This document shows, piece by piece, positions 41,819 to 52,632 of a DNA stretch of 64,000 nt. Source of the stretch: Tricholomella constricta (lineage: Eukaryota > Basidiomycota > Agaricomycetes > Agaricales > Lyophyllaceae); contig JAACJP010000006.1 in the NCBI GenBank assembly GCA_013368375.1, forward strand, positions 124,001-188,000, in the 5' to 3' direction. The notes below the pieces were generated by a model. It searched no databases. It was not told the DNA's origin and saw only the letters and a program-made list of their open reading frames with translations. The stretch's first letter is position 1. Each line of letters opens with the position of its first letter. A program made the position numbers and the translations under genes.

Positions 41819-44800
41819 TCAGCGCAGCTTTGCGAGCTGCGATATACGCTTCACCCCCTGGAGCTCGAGGTATCTATCGAGAGCTGCCAGGGATTCGCAA
41901 TGTTCACGCGGCTCCCACGTAGTGTCCCCCAGGGACCATCGAACTTGAAATTCAATGGCGCCCGCGGACCACCTATGTCCCAGAATCTCCTCGACGAACC
42001 ACTCGTGGTCGTCTGGTGCACCAAAGTCGTAAGGCTCTGGGTGCGCTCGATTCGGGAACAGTGCGTCCTCCGTAGCGTAATACGGTCTCAGCACGGAAAC
42101 ATGGAATTGCTGAAGCGCGGAGGGCAATTCCAACGTATAATTGGATGTTTCTGGCTCCGCCTTCAATACACGATATGGCCCCACGAACTTGGGGCACAAC
42201 TTGCGTGCTCTACCCTTTGGAAGATTTAAATTCTTCGTAGAAAGGTAAATTAAATCGCCAGTGCTAATCTTAGGATCATCACTCCGGCGTTTATTCGCAT
42301 TCAGCGCTTGGAATACGCGGGCCTCGATAATAGCATCGTGGGCTTCCGCGAGATTCGAAAGGGCTTGTTCTGCGAACTGGCGAATACCCTGAGGAATCAC
42401 ATTATCACTGCGAATTTCCTTGATCATGGAGGGCATGTATCCGCTGTTGAGTTCGAATGGCGCGTATTTGGTTGTCTCCGATATACTCGCATTAAGTGCG
42501 AACTCGGTCATATCTACGCGATCGACCCAGTCTTTCTGGTCGTGGCGCACCACAGTACGGAATATTTGTCCGATACTGCAGTTTGCACGCTCAGTCTGTC
42601 CATCCGTTTGAGGATGAAACGATGTGGACATGAGCAGTTTCGATCCAAGGATCTTGTGAAGTTCTCGCCACCATTTGGAGGTGAACTTCGAGTCCCTATC
42701 GCTCACAATGGAACTAGGAAGACCATGCAGACGAACAATCTCGCGCATGTATATCCAGGACAATTCCGACGCGGTCATGCGCGTATGTACTGGAATTAAA
42801 TGCACCATGCTCGTCATGCGGCACATAATAACCCACAGGTAATTATAGCCTTTTGATTCAGGGAACGGGCCTATAAAGTCCGTTCCAATGGAGTCCCATG
42901 GTTTAATGGGCACTGGTAGCGAATGTATTTTGCCAGCAGGTTTTTGATTCAAACCCTTGGCTTGCTGACATGACTCACAAGTTTGACAGAACTTGCGAAC
43001 TTCTGCGGTAATGGTGGGCCACCAGTACCAGCGACGGAGGTATTCCGTGGTACGCTGGGCTCCAAAGTGTCCAACGGACGTATGTGCTTGTTCTATGAGT
43101 TGAGTAATCAGTTTACGATCACGAGGAACACATAGAACTTCTACGCCGGCTGGATTCGTTGTCCAAATTAACGCATCTCGGTGTGTAAAATGCGTGAATT
43201 CACCGGGTTTGTCCATTATTACCGTGAACAATTTATCGGTTTTGTAACCTTTCCGTACTACTTCCAAGAATGAAGCATCGCCATTCCGTGGGTGTAGGTC
43301 TGGACGCAGCGCAGGTGCGGGCTGTTGAAACAATGCCTCGCCCAACGTTTGTTCGCGTTCTGAAGGAGCCCCATCCGGTTGTTGACCGGTCGAGGATTCA
43401 GACTGTACGGTAGGTTGCTGAAACTCTTCCAGGATGGCGGCTTCGATTTCTCGATCCTCACGCCGTTCCTGGAGGCGGCGACTACGCCTCACTTCCACGT
43501 CCTGCATGGCTCGAATTTCAATAACTCGTTCAGCCACTTCTTGCAGTCGTGAAGGTGGGAGATCCTCTCCGTCTGGATCTATTCGTGCGTCGGCGCGTAC
43601 ATAGTCGTTGACGCTCTGCACCTCATTAGGTGCGTCTCCTTCAAAGTAGCGGGATAAGCAATCAGCTACTTTGTTCAATTCTCCTTTTACATATGTAATG
43701 TCAAAGGTGAACCGAGACATATAATCGTTCCAGCGTCGTTGACGCGGTGACAGATTTACTTGAGTTTTGAAGAACTCTAGCGCTTTATGGTCTGTGATTA
43801 CATGGATATTGTAACCAACCAATTTATCTTCCCATTTTAATAGGGCTTCTAGAATCGCAAGAGTTTCGAGCTCGTGTACAGCATAATTTTGCTGAGCGCT
43901 CGTGAACTTCTTCGACATGAACCCAGCGGGCCGACATGTCTGCCAAGTGGGTCCTTGGCCGTACATGGCTCCGACGCCGGTCTTCGAGGCATCGCATATA
44001 AGCCATATAGGGTCTTTATTCTTAACGTCTATAGGCTGTATGACTGGTGTCCTACAACATATTTGTTTTATCATTTGAAAACACCGATCATGGATCGGTC
44101 TCCAATGAAACGGCAACCCGTTTTGCGTCATGGACATGAGAGGTCCCGTATACGCAGTAATATCAGGTAGGAAGTTACCCAAGTAATTTACTAGTCCGAC
44201 GAACCGCTGAATATCATTATATGATCGCGGTGTTCGCCATTCGCGTATGCAGCTTAGTTTATCGACATCAGGGTGTATACCGCGATCGTCGATAATGTGT
44301 CCAAGGCAATCAACGCGTTCAGCGTATAATTCGCATTTCTTCCATTTCAGATACAAAGAAGCAGCTCTGAGTCTCTCGAATACTATTCGTAGGTGTTTCT
44401 CATGCTCTTCTATCGATTCTGAAAAGATAAAGATATCATCCAGGTAGACATGCATGAATCTACCAATCAAGTCTCGAAAGGTTGACATCATGAGTCTCTG
44501 GAATGTGGCAGGTGCGTTGCAGTCACCTATCTGCATTATATTGCTGACATAGGTGCCGGCGATAGTTGCAAAGGCTGTTTTATGTACATCCTCTGGTCGT
44601 ATACGCACTTGCTCATAGGCGTCGGTTAGATCAATTTTTGATCTAATCTTCGCCCGTGCCACATCTTCCCGAATAATTTCTTGATCGGGTAGTGGTGTCA
44701 CGTCTTTCACGGTGTTATCGTTTCGTTGACGTGCGTCGAGTGCAGTTCGTAGCGAACCATCTTTCTTCGGTATGCACAGTAGTGGGGCTGCTTGGCTGAC

Positions 44801-45667
44801 GGACCGTGGCTCCCACCACTTAGCATCCACATAGCGGTTTATCTTCGCGTGGAATTCTTCTCTCAGCGAATTTGGGCACCGCGGTAAGTGATAGTGATAC
44901 CGTGCATTCTCATCGATTAAATGAATCTCATGGTTAACTTCCCTCCACGGTGGTAACGTGTTAGGAGTTCCGTTCACCATATCTTGGAATTCATCATGCC
45001 ATTGCTGACGTAGGCGGGGATAATCTTCAGTAGTGAGTTTACTTTTGATTTTTGTATTCCCATCCTTTCGTCGCTTCCCTTCCGCGGTTGGTTTCTCATA
45101 CCTATCGCAGAGGGCTTGTATCCGTTCTTCCGTCTCATCTGGTACTTCCAGTCGTACTTGTCGTGACTGTGGCGTACTTCCTGTAGTACTACCAGCTATT
45201 GTCCCGACGTATACTGACGGTTCGGATATCTCGTCTGGGCGCGCATCGCGATATATCTCGCCTTGAGGCGCTTGGACTCGCGTATATGCACGCATGGACG
45301 CAATTACCTCGTTCCATTCAAATGGCATTCGAGGATCGTACACCCAATCGACGTGCGGATGTGGTACAGGTCGATCCCAAAATGTTCGCTTGGGTTTCTC
45401 CTGCGCCACTTGTGGCGACACTTGTGGTTCCGGTAATTCTACCTTCTCCTCAGTGCTATTCAAATTATCGATTTGCGAAGATTTGGGTTCTTTGTGCTGC
45501 ATTTTGTGCGTTTTGTCTTTCTTTTCATACTCGGTTGACCCTTTCTCCCCCTGAAGAGTATCTATATACTCTTCCTCGCTCATCAGTAGACATGGCGCGT
45601 CCGATGGAAGACTATGCATTTTGTGCACCTCTTCCTCCGGAACGTCTTCTACTGTGACTCGTGGGAG
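41819..45667 (-). CDS. Pol of the nested Gypsy element: RT, RNase H, integrase, chromodomain
   Basis: In the same frame as gag-protease, after one UGA. It has no ATG until 45619, so it is likely made as a gag-pol fusion. RT: WWEPRSVSQAAPLLCIPKKD, SKIDLTDAYEQVRI, HVYLDDIFIFSES (near 44430-44450). RNase H: WLICDASKTGVGAMYGQG, HVITDHKALEFF, KVADCLSRYFEG. Integrase: HTSVGHFGAQRTTEYLRRWY with CQTCESCQQAKG (HHCC), SIGTDFIGPFPES, IVSDRDSKFTSKWW, HPQTDGQTERANCSIG (DDE). C-terminus HEWFVEEILGHRWSAGAIEF with QVRWSLGDTTWEPREHCESL is a chromodomain, which in chromoviruses guides integration to marked chromatin. All catalytic residues are readable. Confidence 0.92.
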   Translation of the reverse strand, partial: LPRVTVEDVPEEEVHKMHSLPSDAPCLLMSEEEYIDTLQGEKGSTEYEKKDKTHKMQHKEPKSSQIDNLNSTEEKVELPEPQVSPQVAQEKPKRTFWDRPVPHPHVDWVYDPRMPFEWNEVIASMRAYTRVQAPQGEIYRDARPDEISEPSVYVGTIAGSTTGSTPQSRQVRLEVPDETEERIQALCDRYEKPTAEGKRRKDGNTKIKSKLTTEDYPRLRQQWHDEFQDMVNGTPNTLPPWREVNHEIHLIDENARYHYHLPRCPNSLREEFHAKINRYVDAKWWEPRSVSQAAPLLCIPKKDGSLRTALDARQRNDNTVKDVTPLPDQEIIREDVARAKIRSKIDLTDAYEQVRIRPEDVHKTAFATIAGTYVSNIMQIGDCNAPATFQRLMMSTFRDLIGRFMHVYLDDIFIFSESIEEHEKHLRIVFERLRAASLYLKWKKCELYAERVDCLGHIIDDRGIHPDVDKLSCIREWRTPRSYNDIQRFVGLVNYLGNFLPDITAYTGPLMSMTQNGLPFHWRPIHDRCFQMIKQICCRTPVIQPIDVKNKDPIWLICDASKTGVGAMYGQGPTWQTCRPAGFMSKKFTSAQQNYAVHELETLAILEALLKWEDKLVGYNIHVITDHKALEFFKTQVNLSPRQRRWNDYMSRFTFDITYVKGELNKVADCLSRYFEGDAPNEVQSVNDYVRADARIDPDGEDLPPSRLQEVAERVIEIRAMQDVEVRRSRRLQERREDREIEAAILEEFQQPTVQSESSTGQQPDGAPSEREQTLGEALFQQPAPALRPDLHPRNGDASFLEVVRKGYKTDKLFTVIMDKPGEFTHFTHRDALIWTTNPAGVEVLCVPRDRKLITQLIEQAHTSVGHFGAQRTTEYLRRWYWWPTITAEVRKFCQTCESCQQAKGLNQKPAGKIHSLPVPIKPWDSIGTDFIGPFPESKGYNYLWVIMCRMTSMVHLIPVHTRMTASELSWIYMREIVRLHGLPSSIVSDRDSKFTSKWWRELHKILGSKLLMSTSFHPQTDGQTERANCSIGQIFRTVVRHDQKDWVDRVDMTEFALNASISETTKYAPFELNSGYMPSMIKEIRSDNVIPQGIRQFAEQALSNLAEAHDAIIEARVFQALNANKRRSDDPKISTGDLIYLSTKNLNLPKGRARKLCPKFVGPYRVLKAEPETSNYTLELPSALQQFHVSVLRPYYATEDALFPNRAHPEPYDFGAPDDHEWFVEEILGHRWSAGAIEFQVRWSLGDTTWEPREHCESLAALDRYLELQGVKRISQLAKLR

Positions 45668-48600
45668 TCAATCCCGGGGTTTATCCGTGGTACGATAGCG
45701 GCGCAGCCGTCCATCAGTATCCCGGAGGTCTACCTTCGTGGCTTCGGTTGATACACCGTTGACCACAACTGTATTCGTCGCGAAATCAAGGATAACTCCC
45801 TGCTTTCGCATAAACGGTGTACCGATAATCATGTCATATCGGTCAAAGTTTGCTATATCGACATGCAGCATTTCTTCAGATCCGTGTGTTTTAACTAACG
45901 CATCAGACCCAAAGTTCACTGTCGAGCGACTTCCAATCGTTCCCAATTGCAGCGTTATTGGCGCGTCCAACGGGAACACGCGCAATCCCGCTACCTGGGA
46001 AAATGCCGGGGTTACGCCCGTAGTTGTACTACCCGAGTCCCATAGCGTCCACGCGTCGTGTCCGCCTACATTGACATATGTGGCTAAACACTCCTTGTCG
46101 TCGCGCTTATGCACTGGGCGAGCCTTAGCTACTTTCGATGCGCGAAGATGTACTTTGCGCATCTTTACCTGGCGAGTTTCATCCAACGGTAATGCCGTTA
46201 TCGCCCTCAGGACTTCAGTCTCGCTGTCTCGGGAGTAGTAGTCATTATCATAGACATCGACCTCAATGAGTTCATCGCTGTCGCTGTCTACCAACGACTC
46301 AGGTGGATTATCCGCTTCATTAGCAGAGGTATGTCCACTCTCGTCATCAGCCTCATTCTCCTGATCCATTTCCGAATCATCGTCCTCTTCATCAACTGCG
46401 GTCCGAGCTGCTCGTATCTGAGCACGCACGGGGTACGGTTTCTGTTTACATTCTCTCGAGTAATGACCTTTCTTTCCGCATTTGTAGCAGATGACATCTG
46501 CCGCTGGTGACGGATTCGGTGTCGGAGATGAATGCAGTTGGGGGCGTTCCAACTGTCTATTGGGTGGCGCACCCGAGTTTGGGTCGGGGCGTGCTTGCAC
46601 TCCCACCTTTCCTCCTCGTCCACGCAGTGGCATGGCCACCACTCTCACGTGTAGTCCTCCTGCTAAGGCGGACTTGCGAATGAAAGTGGTACCGATTCGC
46701 CCACCTCCGCGGGGCCTCGAAGATGTTACTTCGGGATTCCGGCGCGAACGACGGCGTGAGTTTCGAGCAAGGTAGTGCGCAGCTGTCTTAGAGGCAGACT
46801 CATACGCCTTCGCCTCGGAGACAAACTCATCGACTGTATTTATCTCAGGTGACAATCCACCTTCCTTAATTAGGGCGACGAGCATATCTTTGGGTATACC
46901 TTCCAGGAAGGTATCACGCACGGTGTATTCGTCTGGGAACACAGCCATATTTTGTGCGTGGTCCATGAGCTCGTCATAAAACCCTTGGACTCCGATGCTC
47001 TCATTATAAGTAGCATCGTAGAAGTCCTCTCGTGCATCCTGCATTGTTGACGGCTGTACAAAGCGATCATACAATCCAAGAATGACGTCTTCAAATGTCC
47101 AATGACATTGACGACGGTTTACATGAACGACGTGGCGCTGGTACCATGTCTTAGCTTCTCCTCTGAGAAACTCTGGTACAACGAGCACGCGTTCATGGTC
47201 GCGTTCGTCGCCACCATACTGGCATGCGGCTAAATGAACGCACACGTCCGTTAGCCACCTTTCAAGGTCGCTAAACTTGGTTCCTCCAGCGTATGGAGTT
47301 ATAGTTTTGGACGCGTCAGATCGCCTCAATTTACTACCCTCGGGAAGTTGCAGGCGTGTACCGAGTTGTTCTTCTAGCAGCGCTTTCAAGCGTACATGCA
47401 TAGAATCTCGGTGTTGTTCCACGGCTTCAGCGACTCCAGGGTTTCGGGAAGTTGACCGCACTTGCGGAGGCATCGAGAACCCACGCCCAGGGGTTTCACT
47501 TGGTCTACCTGGGTTTCGTGATATAGGGTTCACGACGCTCATTCCCCTACCGCGTCCACGAGCATTGGTAACATGCGTACGAACTACGGGAGTCTCATGT
47601 GGAGGTCGATCTCTAGCAAATGTTTGCTGTTGATCACGTCCCTGCAGGTGCTCATCGTAGGGGGCACTCTGCACATTATTATCCTGTTCGTGAGGTTGTT
47701 CAATCGACTCGAAATAAATGCTCTTCATTTGGTCGACGGGCTGACGTCCGATAAAGATCACTCCCTGGTCATCGTAAACCGAATGACCCTGTTGCTGCAA
47801 GTCTCGATCCCGCTCGCGCTGGAGGGCGACTCTGTCTGCCCACGAGTCTGCCATTGGGTATCGACGGGATGCATTCCCAGGGACTTGTATCACAGGCGGT
47901 GATGTCTCAGTTGTGAACCGTAGTGTTTGAGCAGGCGCAGGCCTTTCCTCAAACGGTTTGACGCCGTCGTGTGTTTCATCCACACGATCCTCGATTTTTA
48001 CAGGCGTGGTGAGCACAGGGCCGATGCTGTCGGCTGCTTGTGTCGTTCCTACTGTTGCTTGCGGAGCTTTCGGTGTCGAAGACCTCGATGCTTCCAAGAC
48101 AGTGGCCATAGGATAGTTATCTATTTCGAAGCGAATGCCTTCGATAACTAGCTTTACAAATTCGATACTGTTCGTATCAGGCTCCGTGTCCATGATCGCA
48201 CAGTGTACGTAGGCGGAGCCTAGCGCGTCCTCATTCATCTGAGTACGTCGACTAGCGTCTGGGACCCTCGACTGGTATTCTGACCAGTAGAGGTGAACCT
48301 GGCACTTGAGGAGGGGCGAGAACCTGAAGATGTTCAGGGTCCCGGTGTCCGATTCTGCGGTCGAGCTGACAGGCGATAACGCCCGTCGTCGAAGGTACGC
48401 ACTCGTAACCGACTGGTTATCCGTGTTGGCGTGTACCGGGGCTTGTACCGAAGACTGTGGCACAGCAGTGGGGGCCGGGGAGGCGGCGTACGCGGCGTAC
48501 GCTTGTTGCAGAGCCAATCGTACGGGGCCATCGTCCGATGCATGTCTAAGACTCGCATCTTCAGCAGTTTCGACCCCCAGAGTGCCTAACCTTGCGGCTG

Positions 48601-48811
48601 GGCGCTCTGTGGCGTGCATTGATAGTAGCTCCAGGCTACTTACCGCTGTTGGTCCCTCTGCTGCTGCTACACCTTGCCCGACTTCGTCCGAACGACGTTG
48701 AGGCGGCACATAGGCTATAGGAGGTCGCGGTACTGGCGGATCGACGATAGATTGTATCGTTGGTGTGTTTTCAGCGCTGGTAGCGCTCGGTGGCGCTCGG
48801 TTTGGATCCAT
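45668..48811 (-). CDS. Gag-protease of the nested Gypsy element
   Basis: 1047 codons from the ATG 48809-48811. The long disordered N-terminal half is followed by a gag domain near residues 530-680 (EAKTWYQRHVVHVNRRQCHW, TFEDVILGLYDRFVQPSTMQ, FYDELMDHAQNMAVFPDEYT). A CCHC knuckle CYKCGKKGHYSREC lies near residue 780, then an acidic spacer, then an aspartic protease with TLWDSGSTTTG near 925 and DMIIGTPFMRKQGVILDFAT. It ends GAT UGA CTC at 45668-45670, exactly between the protease and RT regions. The frame continues open into pol, which suggests UGA readthrough to make gag-pol. Confidence 0.9.
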   Translation of the reverse strand: MDPNRAPPSATSAENTPTIQSIVDPPVPRPPIAYVPPQRRSDEVGQGVAAAEGPTAVSSLELLSMHATERPAARLGTLGVETAEDASLRHASDDGPVRLALQQAYAAYAASPAPTAVPQSSVQAPVHANTDNQSVTSAYLRRRALSPVSSTAESDTGTLNIFRFSPLLKCQVHLYWSEYQSRVPDASRRTQMNEDALGSAYVHCAIMDTEPDTNSIEFVKLVIEGIRFEIDNYPMATVLEASRSSTPKAPQATVGTTQAADSIGPVLTTPVKIEDRVDETHDGVKPFEERPAPAQTLRFTTETSPPVIQVPGNASRRYPMADSWADRVALQRERDRDLQQQGHSVYDDQGVIFIGRQPVDQMKSIYFESIEQPHEQDNNVQSAPYDEHLQGRDQQQTFARDRPPHETPVVRTHVTNARGRGRGMSVVNPISRNPGRPSETPGRGFSMPPQVRSTSRNPGVAEAVEQHRDSMHVRLKALLEEQLGTRLQLPEGSKLRRSDASKTITPYAGGTKFSDLERWLTDVCVHLAACQYGGDERDHERVLVVPEFLRGEAKTWYQRHVVHVNRRQCHWTFEDVILGLYDRFVQPSTMQDAREDFYDATYNESIGVQGFYDELMDHAQNMAVFPDEYTVRDTFLEGIPKDMLVALIKEGGLSPEINTVDEFVSEAKAYESASKTAAHYLARNSRRRSRRNPEVTSSRPRGGGRIGTTFIRKSALAGGLHVRVVAMPLRGRGGKVGVQARPDPNSGAPPNRQLERPQLHSSPTPNPSPAADVICYKCGKKGHYSRECKQKPYPVRAQIRAARTAVDEEDDDSEMDQENEADDESGHTSANEADNPPESLVDSDSDELIEVDVYDNDYYSRDSETEVLRAITALPLDETRQVKMRKVHLRASKVAKARPVHKRDDKECLATYVNVGGHDAWTLWDSGSTTTGVTPAFSQVAGLRVFPLDAPITLQLGTIGSRSTVNFGSDALVKTHGSEEMLHVDIANFDRYDMIIGTPFMRKQGVILDFATNTVVVNGVSTEATKVDLRDTDGRLRRYRTTDKPRD

Positions 48812-48925
48812 CGCAGATAGATCTTCGTTTCAGGGTTGTGGTGATGGTGATGGCGCTGATAAGCGAGTCGACGTCGACGATAGAGAGCAGTTAAGCAGAT
48901 AGCAAAGCTGGGTAGCTTAAAAAAG

Positions 48926-49159
48926 TGTAACGGTTGTACGGGGTTGGGGGATCCTTGCGAGACACCAGACACGTTAAGCTAGACCAATCTGTGGGATTCT
49001 GCTAAGTACGTGTACAGGGTGAAGGTGCAAAGGATTATCTAAGCATAAACTGTACAGGACATTTATATACGCATAACAAAGATGGTCGTGCATTACCAGA
49101 AGGTAATGCCAAACAGGTCGCGTCTCAATATAGACGTATTGTAACGCGCCGTCGTTACA
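48926..49159 (-). repeat. LTR of the nested Gypsy element (5' LTR in element sense)
   Basis: 234 bp, begins TGTAACGACGGCGCGTTAC in the minus sense. It is followed by CTTTTTTAAGCTACCC and not by a usual TGG-type tRNA primer site, so self-priming or an unusual primer is possible. Confidence 0.95.
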
Positions 49160-52100
49160 TTCGGGGTCACCCAGTTAGGCAAGCAAGACATGATCCTCGG
49201 GTTCAACTGGCTTAAAAACCATAACCCCGAGATCGACTGGGAGACCAAGGAGGTGAAGATGAGTCGCTGTCCGACGCAGTGCGACACCTGCAAGGACGAG
49301 GTCAAAGCCGATCGGCGCGCACGCACCAGAGTGCGCGCAGCGATCCGCGCCTGTCGAGCCGACGGTATCCCGATGACTGAGCCCGACCTGCGAGCCCCGA
49401 CCAACCCGTATGTTGAGGACAACTCTGATGAGGAGGAGTTCCTCCCCTACACCCCGATCCTGGAGGAACCTGACCCAGAGTCTGACGACTTCCTGGTGGA
49501 AACCTTCCTGAATGGCGATCGCATCTTCGCGACCGCGATCCATCTGACTCCGACCACCGAACATATTCGGGCCAGCCAAACGACATCGCAGCGACTTGCG
49601 GAAGCGCACGCTGCTAACTCCGTGCCCAGAACTTTCCGCGACGCAGTACCGACCCACCTCCACGACTTTGAAGACGTCTTCTCTAAAGTCGCATTCGATG
49701 AGCTTCCAGAGCGCAAGCAATGGGACCATGCCATCGAACTGGAGCCGGGCGCGTCGCCGACGGGCACGAAGGTCTACCCGCTCTCACCGGCAGAACAGGT
49801 CGAACTCGACGCGTTCCTCAAGGAGAACCTCGAGACAGGTCGCATCCGACCGTCCAAGTCGCCCATGGCGTCGCCGGTCTTCTTCATCAAGAAGAAGGAC
49901 GGGTCGCTCCGTCTGGTTCAGGACTACCGGACGCTCAATGCGCTCACGGTGAAGAACCGATACCCGCTGCCCCTCATTAGCGAACTGGTAAATAACCTTC
50001 GCGGCGTGCGGTACTTCACCAAGTTGGACGTCCGATGGGGGTACAACAACGTCCGGATCAAGGAAGGCGACGAGTGGAAGGCAGCGTTTTGGACGAATCG
50101 CGGCCTCTTCGAGCCGCTCGTCATGTTTTTCGGCCTCACGAACAGCCCCGCCACATTTCAGACCATGATGAATGATATCTTCCACGATCTAATCGCTGAA
50201 GGTGTTGTTTGCGTGTACCTCGATGACATCTTGATTTATACAAAGATGCTAGAGGAACACCGTCGGGTCGCGCGACTGGTACTGGACCGACTCCGTGAAC
50301 ATCAGCTGTTCTTAAAGCCCGAGAAATGCGAATTCGAGCAGACTAAGATCGAGTATCTCGGGCTGATCATTTCGCAAGGGCAAGCGGAAATGGGTCCGGT
50401 TAAAGTCGCTGGAGTGTTGGAATGGCCGGCGCCGAAGAACAAGAAGGAGGTGCAAGCGTTCCTAGGCTTCACCAATTTCTACCGACGGTTCATCCAGGAC
50501 TTTTCGCACCACGCCCGACCCCTGTTCGATCTGACGGGCAAGGACGTCGCCTGGCGGTGGGGAGAGTCGGAGCAGTCGGCCTTTGCCCTTCTGAAGTCCG
50601 CGATCACGTCGGGGCCAGTCCTCATGTTCCCCGACGACGACCGACCGTACCGCATCGAAGCCGACTCGTCCGACTTCGCAACGGGCGCGGTCCTGTCGCA
50701 AGAGTCGCCGTCCGATGGCAAGTGGCACCCGGTCGCGTTCTACTCGAAGAGCTTGAACGCCGTCGAGCGGAACTACGAGATCCATGACAAAGAGATGCTG
50801 GCGATCATCCGGTCTCTGGAGGAATGGCGACACTTCGTAGAAGGCGCAAAGCACAAGGTGGAGATCTGGACCGACCACAAGAACCTTGAGTACTTCCTCA
50901 CCGCGAAGAAACTCAATCGGCGTCAAGCCCGATGGTCGCTTTACCTCGCTAACTTCGACTTCGCCCTCCACCACCGTCCTGGCCGTAGCATGGGCAAACC
51001 CGACGCGTTATCGCCTCGCCCCGACCATGGCGACGGAAGCGCCAACAACGCCAACATTGTGCTGCTCAAACCAGAATTCTTCGCCGTTCGTGCAACTGAA
51101 GGCCTTGCACTGGTCGGAGAGGAGGATGATGTGCTGAAAGCGATCCGCAAGGGCAATCGCGATGGAGCTCAGGAGGATGCGGTCGCGAAAGCGGCGCAAC
51201 TGGTCAAAGCATCCAAGATCGCCGGCCGCTCCCTTCGCTTTGGCGAGTGGGGAGAGGAAGGCGGTCTGCTCACGTTCCGTGGACGGATCTATGTCCCGAA
51301 CGTCCCAGACCTTCGCCGACACATTGTGGAGCAGCACCACGACTCCAAGGTCGCTGGTCACCCCGGTCGCTGGAAGACGCTCGAACTGGTGTCGCGCAAC
51401 TACTGGTGGCCCCAGATGTCGCGCTTCATCGGTTCGTACACCAGCACCTGTGACATGTGTCTGCGCACGAAACCTCGCTGCCAACTCCCCGTCGGACAGC
51501 TGCAGCCGCTTCCCATCCCTGAAGGCCGATGGAATGTCGTATCGGTCGACTTCATCACCGAACTTCCAGAGTCCAACGGCCACGACGCGATCATGAATGT
51601 TGTGGATTCGGTCGGAAAGCGCGCGCACTTCATCGCGTCGCACACGACTTGTTCGGCCCTGGGAGCTGCGAACCTCTACCGTCGCCACGTCTGGAAGCTG
51701 CACGGTCTCCCCGACGCATTCGTCTCCGATCGGGTATCAAGCTGTCAGCCTCGACGGCGTACCACCCACAGACCGACGGACAGACGGAGCGTGTCAACCA
51801 GGAACTGGAACAGTTCTTGCGAGTCTTCTGCAATGAGCGCCAGAACGATTGGGAGGATCTCCTGCCCGACGCCGAATTCAGTTACAACAACCATGTACAT
51901 TCGGCGACGCAGCAGACCCCCTTCCTGCTTGACACTGGTCGGCATCCGCGCATGGGCTTTGAGCCGCGTCGGGGCGTTTCCAAGAACGAGTCAGCCGACG
52001 AGTTCGTGGAGCGCATGAAGGAAGCACAGGAGGAAGCCAAGGCAGCGCTTTCAAAGGCCAAAGACGACATGGAGCGGTATTACAACCAGCGACACGCCCC

Positions 52101-52632
52101 AACGCCCGACTACCAGCCTGGCGACAAGGTATACTTGGACGCGACCGACATTTCTACGACCCGACCGTCTAAGAAGTTGTCGCATCGCTACCTTGGCCCT
52201 TTCGTCGTGCAAAGGCGAGTCGGCCCGCTTGCATACCGCCTCCTGCTGCCTCAGTCCATGAAGCGCATCCACCCAGTCTTCCACGTCATAAAGCTTGTCC
52301 CCGCCGTCGCTGACCCGATCGAAGGTCGACAGTCCGACCCTCCGCCGCCGCCAGACATCATTGATGACGAACCCCACTACGAAGTCCACAAAATCCTCGA
52401 CAGTCGCATCTTCCGCAAGAAACTTCAGTACAAAATCTTGTGGAAAGGCTACGGCTATGAAGAAGCTTCGTGGGAGCCCCGGGAGAACGTCGCCGCACCC
52501 GACCTGGTTCGCAAGTTCCACCGCGACAATCCTGATGCTGCGCGCCACATCCGTGGCATCTTCACTCTATCCCCCGCCGTCTTCGCCACCGTCACCCCGC
52601 ACCGAGCCGTTGCGATTCAAAAGGGGGGGTGA

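Larger units (their letters stand above)
38695..49159 (-). mobile_element. Young nested chromodomain Gypsy element with extra coding region after pol
   Basis: 10,465 bp between perfect TTCGG duplications (38690-38694 and 49160-49164), with 234-bp LTRs that look identical, so insertion is recent. Minus-strand order: 5' LTR, leader of 114 nt, gag-protease (48811-45668), UGA, pol in the same frame (to 41819), 142-nt hairpin-rich gap, ORF3 (41677-39602), UGA, ORF4 in the same frame (to 39083), 154 nt, polypurine tract, 3' LTR. No frameshifts were seen in any coding part. The extra region of about 2.6 kb after pol is the unusual feature. Confidence 0.9.
38171..52632 (+). pseudogene. Pol of the outer Gypsy element (protease, RT, RNase H, integrase, chromodomain), split by the nested element
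   Basis: Protease part 38171-38694: ALVDSGATGSFLNVAF (catalytic DSG). The nested element follows. It resumes at 49160 with GVTQLGKQDMILGFNWLKNH. RT: FFIKKKDGSLRLVQDYRTLN, KLDVRWGYNNVRI, VYLDDILIYTKM (50212-50247). RNase H: RIEADSSDFATGAVLSQES and EIWTDHKNLEYF. Integrase: HHCC near 51330-51465, VSVDFITELPES (first Asp), FVSDR (second Asp, 51721-51735), then a deletion and frameshift, then ASTAYHPQTDGQTERVNQEL with the Glu. C-terminal chromodomain HYEVHKILDSRIFRKKLQYK, ILWKGYGYEEASWEPRENV (52375-52495) marks it as a chromovirus. Confidence 0.85.
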
